DNA from: Litoribrevibacter albus | GTDB lineage: Bacteria; Pseudomonadota; Gammaproteobacteria; Pseudomonadales; Litoribrevibacteraceae | Length of the DNA stretch: 64,000 bases | Reading direction: 5' to 3' | Assembly (NCBI RefSeq): GCF_030159995.1 | Contig: NZ_BSNM01000003.1 | Coordinates: 372,001-436,000, forward strand | Shown: positions 25,347-35,139 of the stretch, one piece after another | Layout of the letters: each line of letters opens with the position of its first letter | Position numbering within the stretch: the first letter of the stretch is position 1 | Notes under the pieces: generated by a model | Told to the model about the DNA's origin: nothing | Database searches by the model: none | The model's input: only the letters and a program-made list of their open reading frames with translations | Program-made: the position numbers and the translations under genes

Positions 25347-28300
25347 TCATCTTTTCACTCCTGATTTACGGGACTGCAGCTCAAGCTGTGAACGACGCCT
25401 AGATTGCAGAATCAGCAATCCAAGCAATATCAGAAGCCCATTACCGATGGCACCGCCGCCGCTTCCTTTGCTGAATATTGAACGACTGCTGTCTTCTACA
25501 CTCGCGCTAAGAGCTCCAACACCGCCCGGATCTTCCACACTGCCATTGGTCAATTGATCTGAATCGTTAGGTCCGCCATCTTCGATGGTTAACTCAACAC
25601 ACCAGTGACCTGTGGTCAATCCTGGCTGGTATTCACTGCTACCAGGAGGAGGGCAGAAACCTGATTCACCCGGAGCAGAAGCCAGTGCGTTATTGGCATC
25701 TTCTACAAAGGTAAACCAGCTGCCTTGATGGAACTTACGATAGACCGGGTTTTCCGGTATCGCTTGTCGCTGCGGAATAACGACTTTAACGCTGTCTCCC
25801 TCTTGCGGAAGTTCACTGACAACAAAGTCAAAATAGCCACCAACATTGCTGATATTGTCGTTCGGAATCGTTGACTCAGTTTGAATGTCATCGTTGCTGA
25901 GACCTGCACCATCGGCACCATTATTTAGGGCCAGGCTGCCAATAGCCAGTTGGACACCAGGATCGGCTTCAATCAGGAAGACACTTCCATCGGTGATGTT
26001 TTCGTTAAGTACGTTCGGAAGAGGGACGCTATCCAGGTAATTAGGCTGACCATCCCCATCGCTGTCGGCGAATCCTTCTTCTGAATCAGGAATTGAGTCG
26101 CCGTCAGAATCCGAATCGTCAGAGAGAACTGGTACCGCTGGAATAACAAGGAACTGAACATGACTTGATTTGACGAGTGGTGGATTACCGCTGTCAGTGA
26201 CTGTCACCGTTGCCTTATAGACTCCTGGGGTGAGGCTGGCTGGGTTCAGCGTCGCCAGGCTTTCATTCGTGCCCGTAACGCTTGCTTGTGGGAAGCTCCA
26301 GTCATAGGTATGGGTGTCATCCGGGTTCGGATCAAATACATTGGCCGTGAAGCTGACGTCTCCTCCATCCTGGGCAACAATTCTGACCTCGCTTGCCTCT
26401 TGTTCAACAGAGATGGTTATTTGAGGGGGCACATTCTGTTCGACGATGGTCGCGGTATGGGTATCTTTAATACCGAAGTTACCTTCACCACTCAGTTGAG
26501 CAACAATGGTTTCATTACCTTCGTTGATGTTGTCTTTCACTACCGTAAAGGTGATCGTTTGTTCGACGGCTTGATCATCAAACACAACGGTATCGGCCAC
26601 CAAATCATGATCCGCCTCGGTTGCAGTACCTGAAACTGTATAAGCAACGTTGAATGGATAAACCGGGGCTGTGCCATTAAGAACGATTCTGAATTGAGTA
26701 GATCCGCCTTCACCTATTTGCTGATCTTTACTCAGTGAAATGAGAGGGAACACTCTTAGCGTTTGTTCTGCTTGAACGCTATTACCCGCCGCATCCGTAG
26801 CACTCCAACTGAGTACATGCACACCAGGGGCTAGAGGAGTTTGGTCACTCTCCAAGGTAGCTGTAACCACACCATCCAATCCGTCAATTGCTTCAGGTGG
26901 TGTCAGTGTTGGGAACTCGGTAAACAAGCCAGTGGCATTGATATCCAATGCGGCAAGCGCGCTGAAGACTGGCGGGTAGTCATCCGCAAGCGGGTTAGTG
27001 TTCTGGGTTTGTTCTTCCAGGTTGGTAACACCGTCACCGTCTGCATCCCCATTCGCATCACTGCTGTCCAGAGGATTGAAGTTGTTTGCCAGTTCAAACT
27101 CATCGGTCATACCGTCATTGTCGTCATCGCTATCTAACGCATCGGAAACACCGTCTCTGTCGGTATCTGCTTCAACGTTAATGCTGAATGAAGCCAGTGA
27201 GGTATTGGCGCTGCCATCTGAAACCGTAAGCACTATGTCGCTGTAGGTGCCTACGATTGCGGTGGAGCCTGTTAACGTACCGGTTGCAGCGTCAAGTGTG
27301 AGCCAGTTTGGTAGATTGGTTGCAGTGACCGTTAATGCATCTGCTTCAACATCACCCAGTGTAGGTGTAAAGCTGTAGCTCTCGTCCTGCACAATGTCTG
27401 TGGTAGGTGTACCACTGATGGTTGGGGCATCATTCACTGACAAGACGGTGATATCCACAGTGACCGTATCTGAACTTTCACTGCTGTCGTCCAATACGCT
27501 GTAGGTAAAGCTATCAGAGCCGTTGAAATCAGTATTAGGAGTATAGGTTTGCGTACCGTCACCGTTATCAGTAAGGGACCCGTTACTGACATTCGTTACG
27601 ATAGAAACAGAAGTCACATCTAACGTGCCATCTACATCCATGTCATTACTGAGGATATCCAGAACGGATGGCGTATCTTCATCGATGCTATAGCTGTCAG
27701 CGTTAGCTAAAGGCGCATCATTGACCGCTTGAACGGTCAGAGTGACGGTTCCTGGAGATGACCACTCACCCTGATTATCCTGAACGCGATAGGTTAGGGT
27801 GTCTTCACCATTGAAATCACTGTTTGGCGTATATTCGATGGCACCGCTGGTGGTGTTGACTACGGTTGTACCACTCGAAGGCGCGGTCACTACTTCGACG
27901 CTGGTGGCATCAAGGGTACCATCGACATCGCTGTCATTACCTAACACATTGATGGTATGGGCCACATCTTCCAGCAGTGTTGCCGTATCGTTCACTGCAA
28001 CCGGTGCATCATTAATGCTGGTAACGGTCACAGTGATTGTTGCCGCATTTGAGGTGCCATCCGCATCGTCTTTAACGGTATAGGTGAAGGTGTCGCTTCC
28101 GTTAAAATCGGCTGATGGGGTATAGCTGATTTCACCCGTCGTTGCATCCACACTTGTGGCGCCATTGGTCGGGCTGGTTTGAACTGACACAGTCGTAGCA
28201 TCAATAGTTCCGTCTATGTCGCTGTCATTGGTCAGAACATTTATGACGACAGAACTGTCTTCATCAACGGTGGCAGAGTCATCTGTCGCGGTTGGAAGGT

Positions 28301-31300
28301 CATTAACACTGGTAACATTGATGGTTACAGTTGCGGTATTAGAGGTTGCGCCATTACCGTCTTCAATGGTGTAGGTAAAGGTATCTGAACCATTGAAGTC
28401 TGTATTTGGTGTGTAGTCCACCTGACCGCTATTTACTACCGCAGATCCTTCGCTTGGACTGCTAATAATAGTGATGGTGGATGAATCAACGGCATCGCCA
28501 CTATCCACATCGGTATCGTTACTGGCAACATCAATGGTCAGAGGTGTGTCTTCAGGGGTGCTGACCAGATCTGCAACGGCCACCGGCGCGTCATTGACTG
28601 CATTCACGGTGATGGTAACCGTAGCCGCCGATGAAGCCAGACTGCTGTTGTCTTCAACGGTATAAGTGAAGCTATCCGTGCCATTGAAGTCACTATTCGG
28701 CGTATAGGTAATAACCCCTGTGCCCGTATTCACACTGGTGCTGCCGTTTGAAGGATTACTGGTGACAGTAACGCTTGCAGCATTAAGGCTGCCATCTTCA
28801 TCCGAATCGTTACTCAACACATTGATTGCTACCGCATCTTCCTCATTGGTAGAGCTGGTGTCATTGACCGCAGTAGGCTGAAGATTGGTTGTAGTGAAGT
28901 TCAGCGTCGTTGTATCAGATATCCCTGAATACTTGTTACCTATGCTGTCTTCAAAGGCATCCGAACCAATTTGAACATAGTAGCTGTGTGATGCGTTCAA
29001 GTTTGTCGCTAAGGTCACAGTGACTTCGGCGCTGTTGATGTTCACTTGTCCAGAATTGCTGTCATTGCTTTCAATCAGACTGTCATCACTTGCATCATAG
29101 ACCGCAATCGCTAGATTGCCGCTGCTCCCGGCCGTTACTGTTTCATTGAAGGTCAACGTCAGATTCGTATCGTAGCGTGCGGTGGTGGAACCGTCGGCTG
29201 GTGAACTACTGCTTAGACTAGGTCCGTTGGTATCCAACGTAGAGGTATCCGTCACAGCCGTGGCAGCATTGCCAGAAGTATCAGTCACCGTGACCGACAA
29301 GGTGAGAGTACCATCCGATAAGCCACTGAGATCAAGGCCGGTAATTTGATCGGTTGCCGATGCCAGCGTTCCGGTGCCGGTGACATTGGTGCCACCGCCC
29401 GAGGAACTGATGGTGTAGCTGTAACCCGCCCCGACTTCGCCGCCAGCGAAGGTGAAGCTTTGGCTGGAGGCTTCGGTATTGTTGATCGTTGTGTCGTCAA
29501 AGCTGACGCTGTGGCCGCTTGGCGAGGTTGCATCCAGCGTGGCTGTGTCAGTCACGGCCGTGGCGGCATTACCTGCGGTGTCGGTTACTGTGACAGACAA
29601 GGTGAGGGTGCCATCCCCTAAGCCGGACAGATCCAGCCCGGTGATTTGATCGGTTGCCGTGCCTAAGGTGCCGGAACCGGTGACATTGGTGCCACCTCCG
29701 GAGGAACTGATGGTATAGCTGTAACTGGCACCGACTTCACCACCCGTAAAGGTGAAGCTTTGACTCGATGCTTCAGAATTATTAATGGCGCTGTCATCGA
29801 AGGAGACTGAGTGACCCGTGGCGGCTGTGGTATCGAGCGTCGACGTATCGGTAACGGCCGTGGCTGTGTTACCGGCTGCATCCGTGACGACCACCGATAG
29901 TGTCAGTGTTCCATCACCAAGGCCCGATAAATTGAGGCTGGCAATCTGATCGGTGGCCGTTGCGAGGGTACCGGAACCGGTGACATTGGTTCCGCCGCCG
30001 GAAGAACTGATGGTATAGCTATAACCTGCACCCACTTCGCCATCCGTAAAGGTAAAGCTTTGATTCGATGCTTCTGACGCGTTAATGGCGCTGTCATCGA
30101 AAGCGACGCTGTGACCATTTTCAGCGGTCGTATCCAGGGTCGCAGTATCAGTGACTGCCGTGGCAGCATTGCCAGAAGTATCAGTCACCGTGACCGACAA
30201 GGTGAGAGTACCATCCGATAAGCCACTGAGATCAAGGCCGGTAATTTGATCGGTTGCCGATGCCAGCGTTCCGGTGCCGGTGACATTGGTGCCACCGCCC
30301 GAGGAACTGATGGTGTAGCTGTAACCCGCCCCGACTTCGCCGCCAGCGAAGGTGAAGCTTTGGCTGGAGGCTTCGGTATTGTTGATCGTTGTGTCGTCAA
30401 AGCTGACGCTGTGGCCGCTTGGCGAGGTTGCATCCAGCGTGGCTGTGTCAGTCACGGCCGTGGCGGCATTACCTGCGGTGTCGGTTACTGTGACAGACAA
30501 GGTGAGGGTGCCATCCCCTAAGCCGGACAGATCCAGCCCGGTGATTTGATCGGTTGCCGTGCCTAAGGTGCCGGAACCGGTGACATTGGTGCCGCCACCT
30601 GACGAACTGATGGTATAGCTGTAACTGGCACCGACTTCACCTCCTGCAAAGGTAAAGCTTTGACTGGATGCTTCTGAATTATTAATAGCGCTGTCATCGA
30701 AACTCACACTATGCCCCGTGGCGGCTGTGGTATCGAGCGTCGACGTATCGGTCACGGCCGTTGCCGTATTACCCGCAGCATCGGTAACAACCACCGATAG
30801 TGTCAGTGTTCCATCACCAAGGCCCGATAAATCGAGGCTGGCAATCTGATCAGTAGCCGTTGCGAGGGTACCGGAACCGGTGACATTAGTTCCGCCGCCA
30901 GAGGAACTGATGGTATAGCTATAACCTGCACCCACTTCGCCACCCGTAAAGGTAAAGCTTTGATTCGATGCTTCTGACTCGTTAATGGCGCTGTCATCGA
31001 AAGCGACGCTGTGACCATTTTCAGCGGTCGTATCCAGGGTCGCAGTATCCGTCACAGCCGTGGCAGCATTGCCAGAAGTATCTGTCACTGTGACCGACAA
31101 GGTGAGAGCACCATCCGATAAGCCACTGAGATCAAGGCCGGTAATTTGATCGGTTGCCGATGCCAGCGTTCCGGTGCCGGTGACATTGGTGCCACCGCCC
31201 GAGGAACTGATGGTGTAGCTGTAACCCGCCCCGACTTCGCCGCCAGCGAAGGTGAAGCTTTGGCTGGAGGCTTCGGTATTGTTGATCGTTGTGTCGTCAA

Positions 31301-34300
31301 AGCTGACGCTGTGGCCGCTTGGCGAGGTTGCATCCAGCGTGGCTGTGTCAGTCACGGCCGTGGCGGCATTACCTGCGGTGTCGGTTACTGTGACAGACAA
31401 GGTGAGGGTGCCATCCCCTAAGCCAGACAGATCCAGCCCGGTGATTTGATCGGTTGCCGTGCCTAAGGTGCCGGAACCGGTGACATTGGTGCCACCTCCG
31501 GAGGAACTGATGGTATAGCTGTAACTGGCACCGACTTCACCTCCCGCAAAGGTGAAGCTTTGACTGGATGCTTCGGAATTATTAATGGCGCTGTCATCGA
31601 AGGAGACTGAGTGACCCGTAGGCGCGGTAATATCGATTGTGAAAGACGTTGCCGTCAAAACGTTACTGGCATTTCCGGCGCTATCTGTCACGGTCACAGT
31701 ACAATCACTGTATGTGCCTGCAGCGAGAGCTGTGCTGTTATCGGTTTGAGTAAGCGTAATGGTGTTATTACCGGAAGACACTGCGCCTTCATCACCACTG
31801 CCACAGCTGCCACCAACGGTGAGGGTGCCTGCTTCAGTGGTAGAGAAGGTAAGATTTGGTGTGGTGTCATTTCCTGGCGTCGTGACCGCTGTCACTTCCG
31901 CCACAGTCGGTGCTACTGCATCCACCAACACGGCGGTAAGGCTGCCAACCGAGTTGAGCGTTGTGTTTGCATTATTGCCAGCAGCATCCTGAAGTGTGCC
32001 TGAATTTGGATCCAGTGTGGCGCTGAGGCTGATACCGTCGGAATCCTCATCACCTGAGACGACGGTATGACGGAATACCAAGGCACTTGAACCACTGCCT
32101 GATAGGTAGCTGGCATAACGGGTGGTTGAGCCTATGGTTAAAGTCAGACGAGGTGTACCACCGCCGGTATTCACGGTGATGTTCTCATTGAAATTGACGG
32201 TGAAGTCCAGATTACTGCCCGCAGTATAAGTCGCATTCGCTGGAACACTGACAGATGTAACGGAGGGGGCTAAATCGTCATTGATTACGGTACCTGATCC
32301 ATTGGTTACCGCAGAGGTTGCTCCCATTTGGCTTCCTGTACCACTGACGGTGAGATCTGTGTCGCCATCGACACTTAATATCACTGTATTGCCGTCGGTC
32401 ATGCCACTGGTGGTGTTGTAGTACCCGTTGACGGTATAGGTTTCACTGGCTCCGTCAGCCACTGAAATGCTGAGGCTGCTGAAGGTAATGGTATCAGAGC
32501 CTGCGTTATAAACGCCTGTTACATTGGAAGCATCGCTTCCATTTAACCGCCATGTAATATTCCCTCTTTCGGTATCACTGCTGGTTCCGGTGACATTGAC
32601 GACAATGGACGAAACAGCCAAGGCCGAGCCATCCGCAGTGCCGCCATCACTGATTGTGAAGTCAAAGAGATCAACAGCTTCGCCAACAGTGTCCGCCGAC
32701 AGGTTCAGTGTTACTGGCTCAGACACCCCGCCGGCAGCGGTCAAATCTCCGTCCGAATCCGGTACTAATCCTGTCATCTGGCTGCTATTTACGGTCGATA
32801 ATCCCCCAGAACTGGCCTGAAGGTTGAAGGTTTCCGATGACCCGCCGGAAGCCGTATAGGTAATACTGAGACTGGTAAAGGTGGATACACCCGATGACGG
32901 AGTAATCGATACTGTGGCTCCATTACCGTCGGTATCGCCTGTGCCTGTCATGGTGGCCGAGCCTGCACCATTCACTTCTGCCAATGTAATGTCAGTGGAG
33001 TAGCCGGTATCCACCACATTATTAGCATCCTGAGCTGAAACAACAGGTACAGTGGTGAATGCAGTGGCTTGACCACTGCCTACCGTTAATGGAACGGGTT
33101 GGGTATCGAACACCAGCTTGGTGGCCTGAACATCGGAGGTGACTGAATTTGAAGTGCCGTTAGTCAGGCCGGTGGCCGAAGCCGTCAGAGTAAAATTCTC
33201 CTGATCCGCAGTGGCGGTATAAGTTAGGTTACTAAACGTTGCAACACCGCTTGTCGGTGATAACGTGGTCGTGCCGCTCAAAGTGCCGCTACTGGCTTCA
33301 GACACTGTGATGTCGCTGGAAAAATCCACGTCCACATTACTGTTGGCGTCTGTGGCTTTTACCACTGGTTGGGTACTCAAAACAGACCCTGAGGTAGAAC
33401 CAGACGGCTGAGTTGTGAAGACTAATTTTGTGGCCGTCACATCCAGGGTGGTTCCCGTACCATTATTAACAGCACTCTGGCTGCCAGCCATCTGAGAATT
33501 GGAACCACCAACCGTAAAAGTAGTATCACCATCCACACTTAAGATGACGGTATGGTCTTCGGTCACCCCTGTTGGGTCATTGTAGTATGCGTTGATGGTG
33601 TAGGTCTCATTGCCGCCATCTGCCACAGAGATACTTAACGAGGAAAAGGTGATGCGGTCGGTCCCTGAGTCATAACTCCCCACAACATTAGAGGCATCGT
33701 TACCGTTAAGGCGCCAGGTGATATTGCCACGTTCGACATCGGTGCTGGTACCGCTGACACTGACATAGAGCTCCGATATGGTAAGTGGCAAGGTATCGCC
33801 ACTGCCACCATCGGTAATAGTGAAATCGAAGACGTTCACAGCTTCCCCAGTGGTGTCGACGGTGGTGTTGAGTCCCACGGGTTCACTGACCGTTCCTGAA
33901 GCGGTGACGGTGCCGTCATTGTCCGGCGAACTGGTTGTAAAATTAACTAACGTCGCAGAGGCCTGAAGGTTAGGGCTTCCTTCATCATCTTGAGCAACCA
34001 CATACAGATCATAGGCTGTGCCCGATGACAGCCCGGAAAACGCTTGGCTCCCCGTAGTGCCTGAGGTTGCAAAGCTACCGCTTTTCAATGCAGCCCCACC
34101 GCCACTGTCTTGCCCGGCTTTTACCTGAGAAGCACTTGGTGCTCCAGCACCATCGGCCACAACAACGTAGTAAGCGGTCCCTTCTTCATCGAGATCGACT
34201 GAGACTGTGGCACCCGTCAGGGTGATACTACTGACAGACGGTGTTGAATTTTGAAAGGTAGGAGCGGTGGTATCGCCGGCGGAAGTACAGTCGTTGGTGC

Positions 34301-34697
34301 TCGGATACCAAACGCCACCCGCAGTGGAACACTCGACGATACTTAGGCCGGTAGTACAAAAACCTGATACAAAACATGAAGATGCGAATACCTTACGAAC
34401 CCCTGGCTCAATAGCACGCTTTTCTGCCTGTCCATCCAATAAACCTTGTTGTGCCAGAAACTCTGTGACTCGCGTATTCGAAGTTGGCTCGCTTTCTTTT
34501 TTCGCCCATTTACTACCATATGCGGCAAACGGGGTATTGATGTTATTGGCATCTTCGGAGCGTTTGTTTACTTCAGCTTGAGTATATTCGACTTCAACTT
34601 TACCACGACTTCGGCTTCCTCGGCTGGCACTGGCCCATACCGGAGTGCCAATCATTACTGCAGGTATGACCGCTGCAACCATATTACGCTTTTTCAT
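25347..34697 (-). CDS. Giant repeat-built surface protein/adhesin with GlyGly-CTERM-type anchor
   Basis: 3116 residues from ATG 34697 (MKKRNMVAAVIPAVMIG signal peptide); the frame runs open to 34799 through older decayed sequence. Domains in order: FN3-like (about 146-250); two Ig-like units with VSEPV-L motifs (258 and 648) separated by KLVFxTQP modules; eight about 100-residue GHSVSFDD-type repeats (1024-1824); an Ig-like SPADGST domain; five cadherin-like NDAPVA units (1938-2420) with NDxDxDG calcium sites; a He_PIG-like domain; TSP3-type DxDxDG repeats (2513-2575); Calx-beta (about 2653); a PKD-like domain; a second TSP3 stretch; an anchor domain near 2900; and the tail SGGG, hydrophobic helix, then SRRRS. 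The tail fits rhombosortase-type sorting to the outer surface. It is probably a calcium-stiffened adhesin. Confidence 0.9.
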   Translation of the reverse strand: MKKRNMVAAVIPAVMIGTPVWASASRGSRSRGKVEVEYTQAEVNKRSEDANNINTPFAAYGSKWAKKESEPTSNTRVTEFLAQQGLLDGQAEKRAIEPGVRKVFASSCFVSGFCTTGLSIVECSTAGGVWYPSTNDCTSAGDTTAPTFQNSTPSVSSITLTGATVSVDLDEEGTAYYVVVADGAGAPSASQVKAGQDSGGGAALKSGSFATSGTTGSQAFSGLSSGTAYDLYVVAQDDEGSPNLQASATLVNFTTSSPDNDGTVTASGTVSEPVGLNTTVDTTGEAVNVFDFTITDGGSGDTLPLTISELYVSVSGTSTDVERGNITWRLNGNDASNVVGSYDSGTDRITFSSLSISVADGGNETYTINAYYNDPTGVTEDHTVILSVDGDTTFTVGGSNSQMAGSQSAVNNGTGTTLDVTATKLVFTTQPSGSTSGSVLSTQPVVKATDANSNVDVDFSSDITVSEASSGTLSGTTTLSPTSGVATFSNLTYTATADQENFTLTASATGLTNGTSNSVTSDVQATKLVFDTQPVPLTVGSGQATAFTTVPVVSAQDANNVVDTGYSTDITLAEVNGAGSATMTGTGDTDGNGATVSITPSSGVSTFTSLSITYTASGGSSETFNLQASSGGLSTVNSSQMTGLVPDSDGDLTAAGGVSEPVTLNLSADTVGEAVDLFDFTISDGGTADGSALAVSSIVVNVTGTSSDTERGNITWRLNGSDASNVTGVYNAGSDTITFSSLSISVADGASETYTVNGYYNTTSGMTDGNTVILSVDGDTDLTVSGTGSQMGATSAVTNGSGTVINDDLAPSVTSVSVPANATYTAGSNLDFTVNFNENITVNTGGGTPRLTLTIGSTTRYASYLSGSGSSALVFRHTVVSGDEDSDGISLSATLDPNSGTLQDAAGNNANTTLNSVGSLTAVLVDAVAPTVAEVTAVTTPGNDTTPNLTFSTTEAGTLTVGGSCGSGDEGAVSSGNNTITLTQTDNSTALAAGTYSDCTVTVTDSAGNASNVLTATSFTIDITAPTGHSVSFDDSAINNSEASSQSFTFAGGEVGASYSYTISSSGGGTNVTGSGTLGTATDQITGLDLSGLGDGTLTLSVTVTDTAGNAATAVTDTATLDATSPSGHSVSFDDTTINNTEASSQSFTFAGGEVGAGYSYTISSSGGGTNVTGTGTLASATDQITGLDLSGLSDGALTLSVTVTDTSGNAATAVTDTATLDTTAENGHSVAFDDSAINESEASNQSFTFTGGEVGAGYSYTISSSGGGTNVTGSGTLATATDQIASLDLSGLGDGTLTLSVVVTDAAGNTATAVTDTSTLDTTAATGHSVSFDDSAINNSEASSQSFTFAGGEVGASYSYTISSSGGGTNVTGSGTLGTATDQITGLDLSGLGDGTLTLSVTVTDTAGNAATAVTDTATLDATSPSGHSVSFDDTTINNTEASSQSFTFAGGEVGAGYSYTISSSGGGTNVTGTGTLASATDQITGLDLSGLSDGTLTLSVTVTDTSGNAATAVTDTATLDTTAENGHSVAFDDSAINASEASNQSFTFTDGEVGAGYSYTISSSGGGTNVTGSGTLATATDQIASLNLSGLGDGTLTLSVVVTDAAGNTATAVTDTSTLDTTAATGHSVSFDDSAINNSEASSQSFTFTGGEVGASYSYTISSSGGGTNVTGSGTLGTATDQITGLDLSGLGDGTLTLSVTVTDTAGNAATAVTDTATLDATSPSGHSVSFDDTTINNTEASSQSFTFAGGEVGAGYSYTISSSGGGTNVTGTGTLASATDQITGLDLSGLSDGTLTLSVTVTDTSGNAATAVTDTSTLDTNGPSLSSSSPADGSTTARYDTNLTLTFNETVTAGSSGNLAIAVYDASDDSLIESNDSNSGQVNINSAEVTVTLATNLNASHSYYVQIGSDAFEDSIGNKYSGISDTTTLNFTTTNLQPTAVNDTSSTNEEDAVAINVLSNDSDEDGSLNAASVTVTSNPSNGSTSVNTGTGVITYTPNSDFNGTDSFTYTVEDNSSLASSAATVTITVNAVNDAPVAVADLVSTPEDTPLTIDVASNDTDVDSGDAVDSSTITIISSPSEGSAVVNSGQVDYTPNTDFNGSDTFTYTIEDGNGATSNTATVTINVTSVNDLPTATDDSATVDEDSSVVINVLTNDSDIDGTIDATTVSVQTSPTNGATSVDATTGEISYTPSADFNGSDTFTYTVKDDADGTSNAATITVTVTSINDAPVAVNDTATLLEDVAHTINVLGNDSDVDGTLDATSVEVVTAPSSGTTVVNTTSGAIEYTPNSDFNGEDTLTYRVQDNQGEWSSPGTVTLTVQAVNDAPLANADSYSIDEDTPSVLDILSNDMDVDGTLDVTSVSIVTNVSNGSLTDNGDGTQTYTPNTDFNGSDSFTYSVLDDSSESSDTVTVDITVLSVNDAPTISGTPTTDIVQDESYSFTPTLGDVEADALTVTATNLPNWLTLDAATGTLTGSTAIVGTYSDIVLTVSDGSANTSLASFSINVEADTDRDGVSDALDSDDDNDGMTDEFELANNFNPLDSSDANGDADGDGVTNLEEQTQNTNPLADDYPPVFSALAALDINATGLFTEFPTLTPPEAIDGLDGVVTATLESDQTPLAPGVHVLSWSATDAAGNSVQAEQTLRVFPLISLSKDQQIGEGGSTQFRIVLNGTAPVYPFNVAYTVSGTATEADHDLVADTVVFDDQAVEQTITFTVVKDNINEGNETIVAQLSGEGNFGIKDTHTATIVEQNVPPQITISVEQEASEVRIVAQDGGDVSFTANVFDPNPDDTHTYDWSFPQASVTGTNESLATLNPASLTPGVYKATVTVTDSGNPPLVKSSHVQFLVIPAVPVLSDDSDSDGDSIPDSEEGFADSDGDGQPNYLDSVPLPNVLNENITDGSVFLIEADPGVQLAIGSLALNNGADGAGLSNDDIQTESTIPNDNISNVGGYFDFVVSELPQEGDSVKVVIPQRQAIPENPVYRKFHQGSWFTFVEDANNALASAPGESGFCPPPGSSEYQPGLTTGHWCVELTIEDGGPNDSDQLTNGSVEDPGGVGALSASVEDSSRSIFSKGSGGGAIGNGLLILLGLLILQSRRRSQLELQSRKSGVKR
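29228..31628 (-). repeat. Eight tandem 300-bp units in an ABC-ABC-AB pattern (900-bp superrepeat)
   Basis: Within the giant gene, eight units of 100 codons stand in tandem, each starting GHSV(S/A)FDD and ending ATAVTDT(A/S)TLD. Unit types differ by short tags before GHSV (TAPT/TAAT, SPS, TAEN) and recur in the order A-B-C-A-B-C-A-B. DNA identity between units 900 bp apart is near perfect. For example, the stretch around 29285-29560 recurs at 30185 and 31085 with hardly a change. Such arrays expand and contract by recombination and are a known source of adhesin length variation and of assembly error. Confidence 0.95.
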
Positions 34698-35030
34698 TTT
34701 AGATCTTCCGTGTAGTCGTATAAGTGTTGAATGTGAGGGCTGTTTACATCGCGTTACCGTGAGCAGATCGGGAAAGATCCCGTTCGGGGGGACTCCCATG
34801 GCATCAATCTGGTTAAGGTGATATTTGAATGTGATATCGGATACAGGTTGGCCTGTATTGAAGGCAAATATGAACAGAAAAGTAATTTATACGACCGCAC
34901 TGAGTCGTATGAAGGCTGTCTTGATGGTCCATTCATATTACATCGCTTGCTCATCAACATCGATCCATGTTCCTTGTTTGAAGCTAATCCCGCAATTCTT
35001 CTGAGTATAGTCCATTAATTTTTTAAGCAA
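34698..35030 (-). pseudogene. Internally deleted remnant of a subtilase-DsbC-TIGR03032 operon copy
   Basis: Two blocks match the operon at 42975-46250. Positions 34698-34850 match the 3' end of the TIGR03032 gene (42975-43110): shared AGATCTTCC, AATCGTATAAGTG/AGTCGTATAAGTG, GTTTACATCG, AGCAG-TCGGGAAAG and CCGTTCGG, with deletions and substitutions. Positions 34940-35030 match the promoter and start of the subtilase gene (46160-46250): TCAACATC start codon, CCTTGTTTGAA, GAGTATAGTC, TTAATTTT. Everything between is lost or scrambled. The homology even continues across the old stop into CGCTTTTTCA, which now encodes the first codons of the giant protein. The giant gene therefore sits where the operon's downstream neighbour would be. 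Confidence 0.8.
35004..35009 (-). promoter_or_regulatory. Conserved -10 box of the remnant promoter, probably driving the giant gene
   Basis: On the minus strand TATACT at 35009-35004 lies in GGACTATACTCAG, and the same context (AGACTATACTCAA) precedes the subtilase gene at 46226-46221. The leader between this box and the giant gene start would be about 300 bases. Use as the giant gene's promoter is inference. Confidence 0.45.
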
Positions 35031-35040
35031 GGTTGAAATA

Positions 35041-35139
35041 TGAACAAGTTTGTTACTCTTCGTATCTTGCTTTTCGGCCTGTTAGCGATGTCCAGCCCTT
35101 GTATTCAAAGGGGGTCTATAAAACGATGGCGATTCTGAT
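35041..35139 (+). pseudogene. 32-codon frame coding only a signal peptide
   Basis: ATG 35041 opens MNKFVTLRILLFGLLAMSS followed by PCIQRGSIKRWRF and a stop. The first 20 residues make a textbook signal peptide, with AGG upstream, but the mature part is almost absent. It is probably the leftover 5' end of a lost secreted-protein gene, divergent from the remnant operon. A real micro-protein cannot be excluded. Confidence 0.35.

Noticed and set aside
29346-31449. Repeated plus-strand open frames opposite the adhesin repeats
   Set aside because: They recur only because the 900-bp repeat recurs. They have no ribosome binding sites and their translations are the complement of a clearly coding strand.
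34754-34960. 68-codon minus-strand frame upstream of the adhesin
   Set aside because: Its start aligns with the subtilase start codon region and the rest is decayed sequence, so it belongs to the operon remnant and is not counted as a gene.
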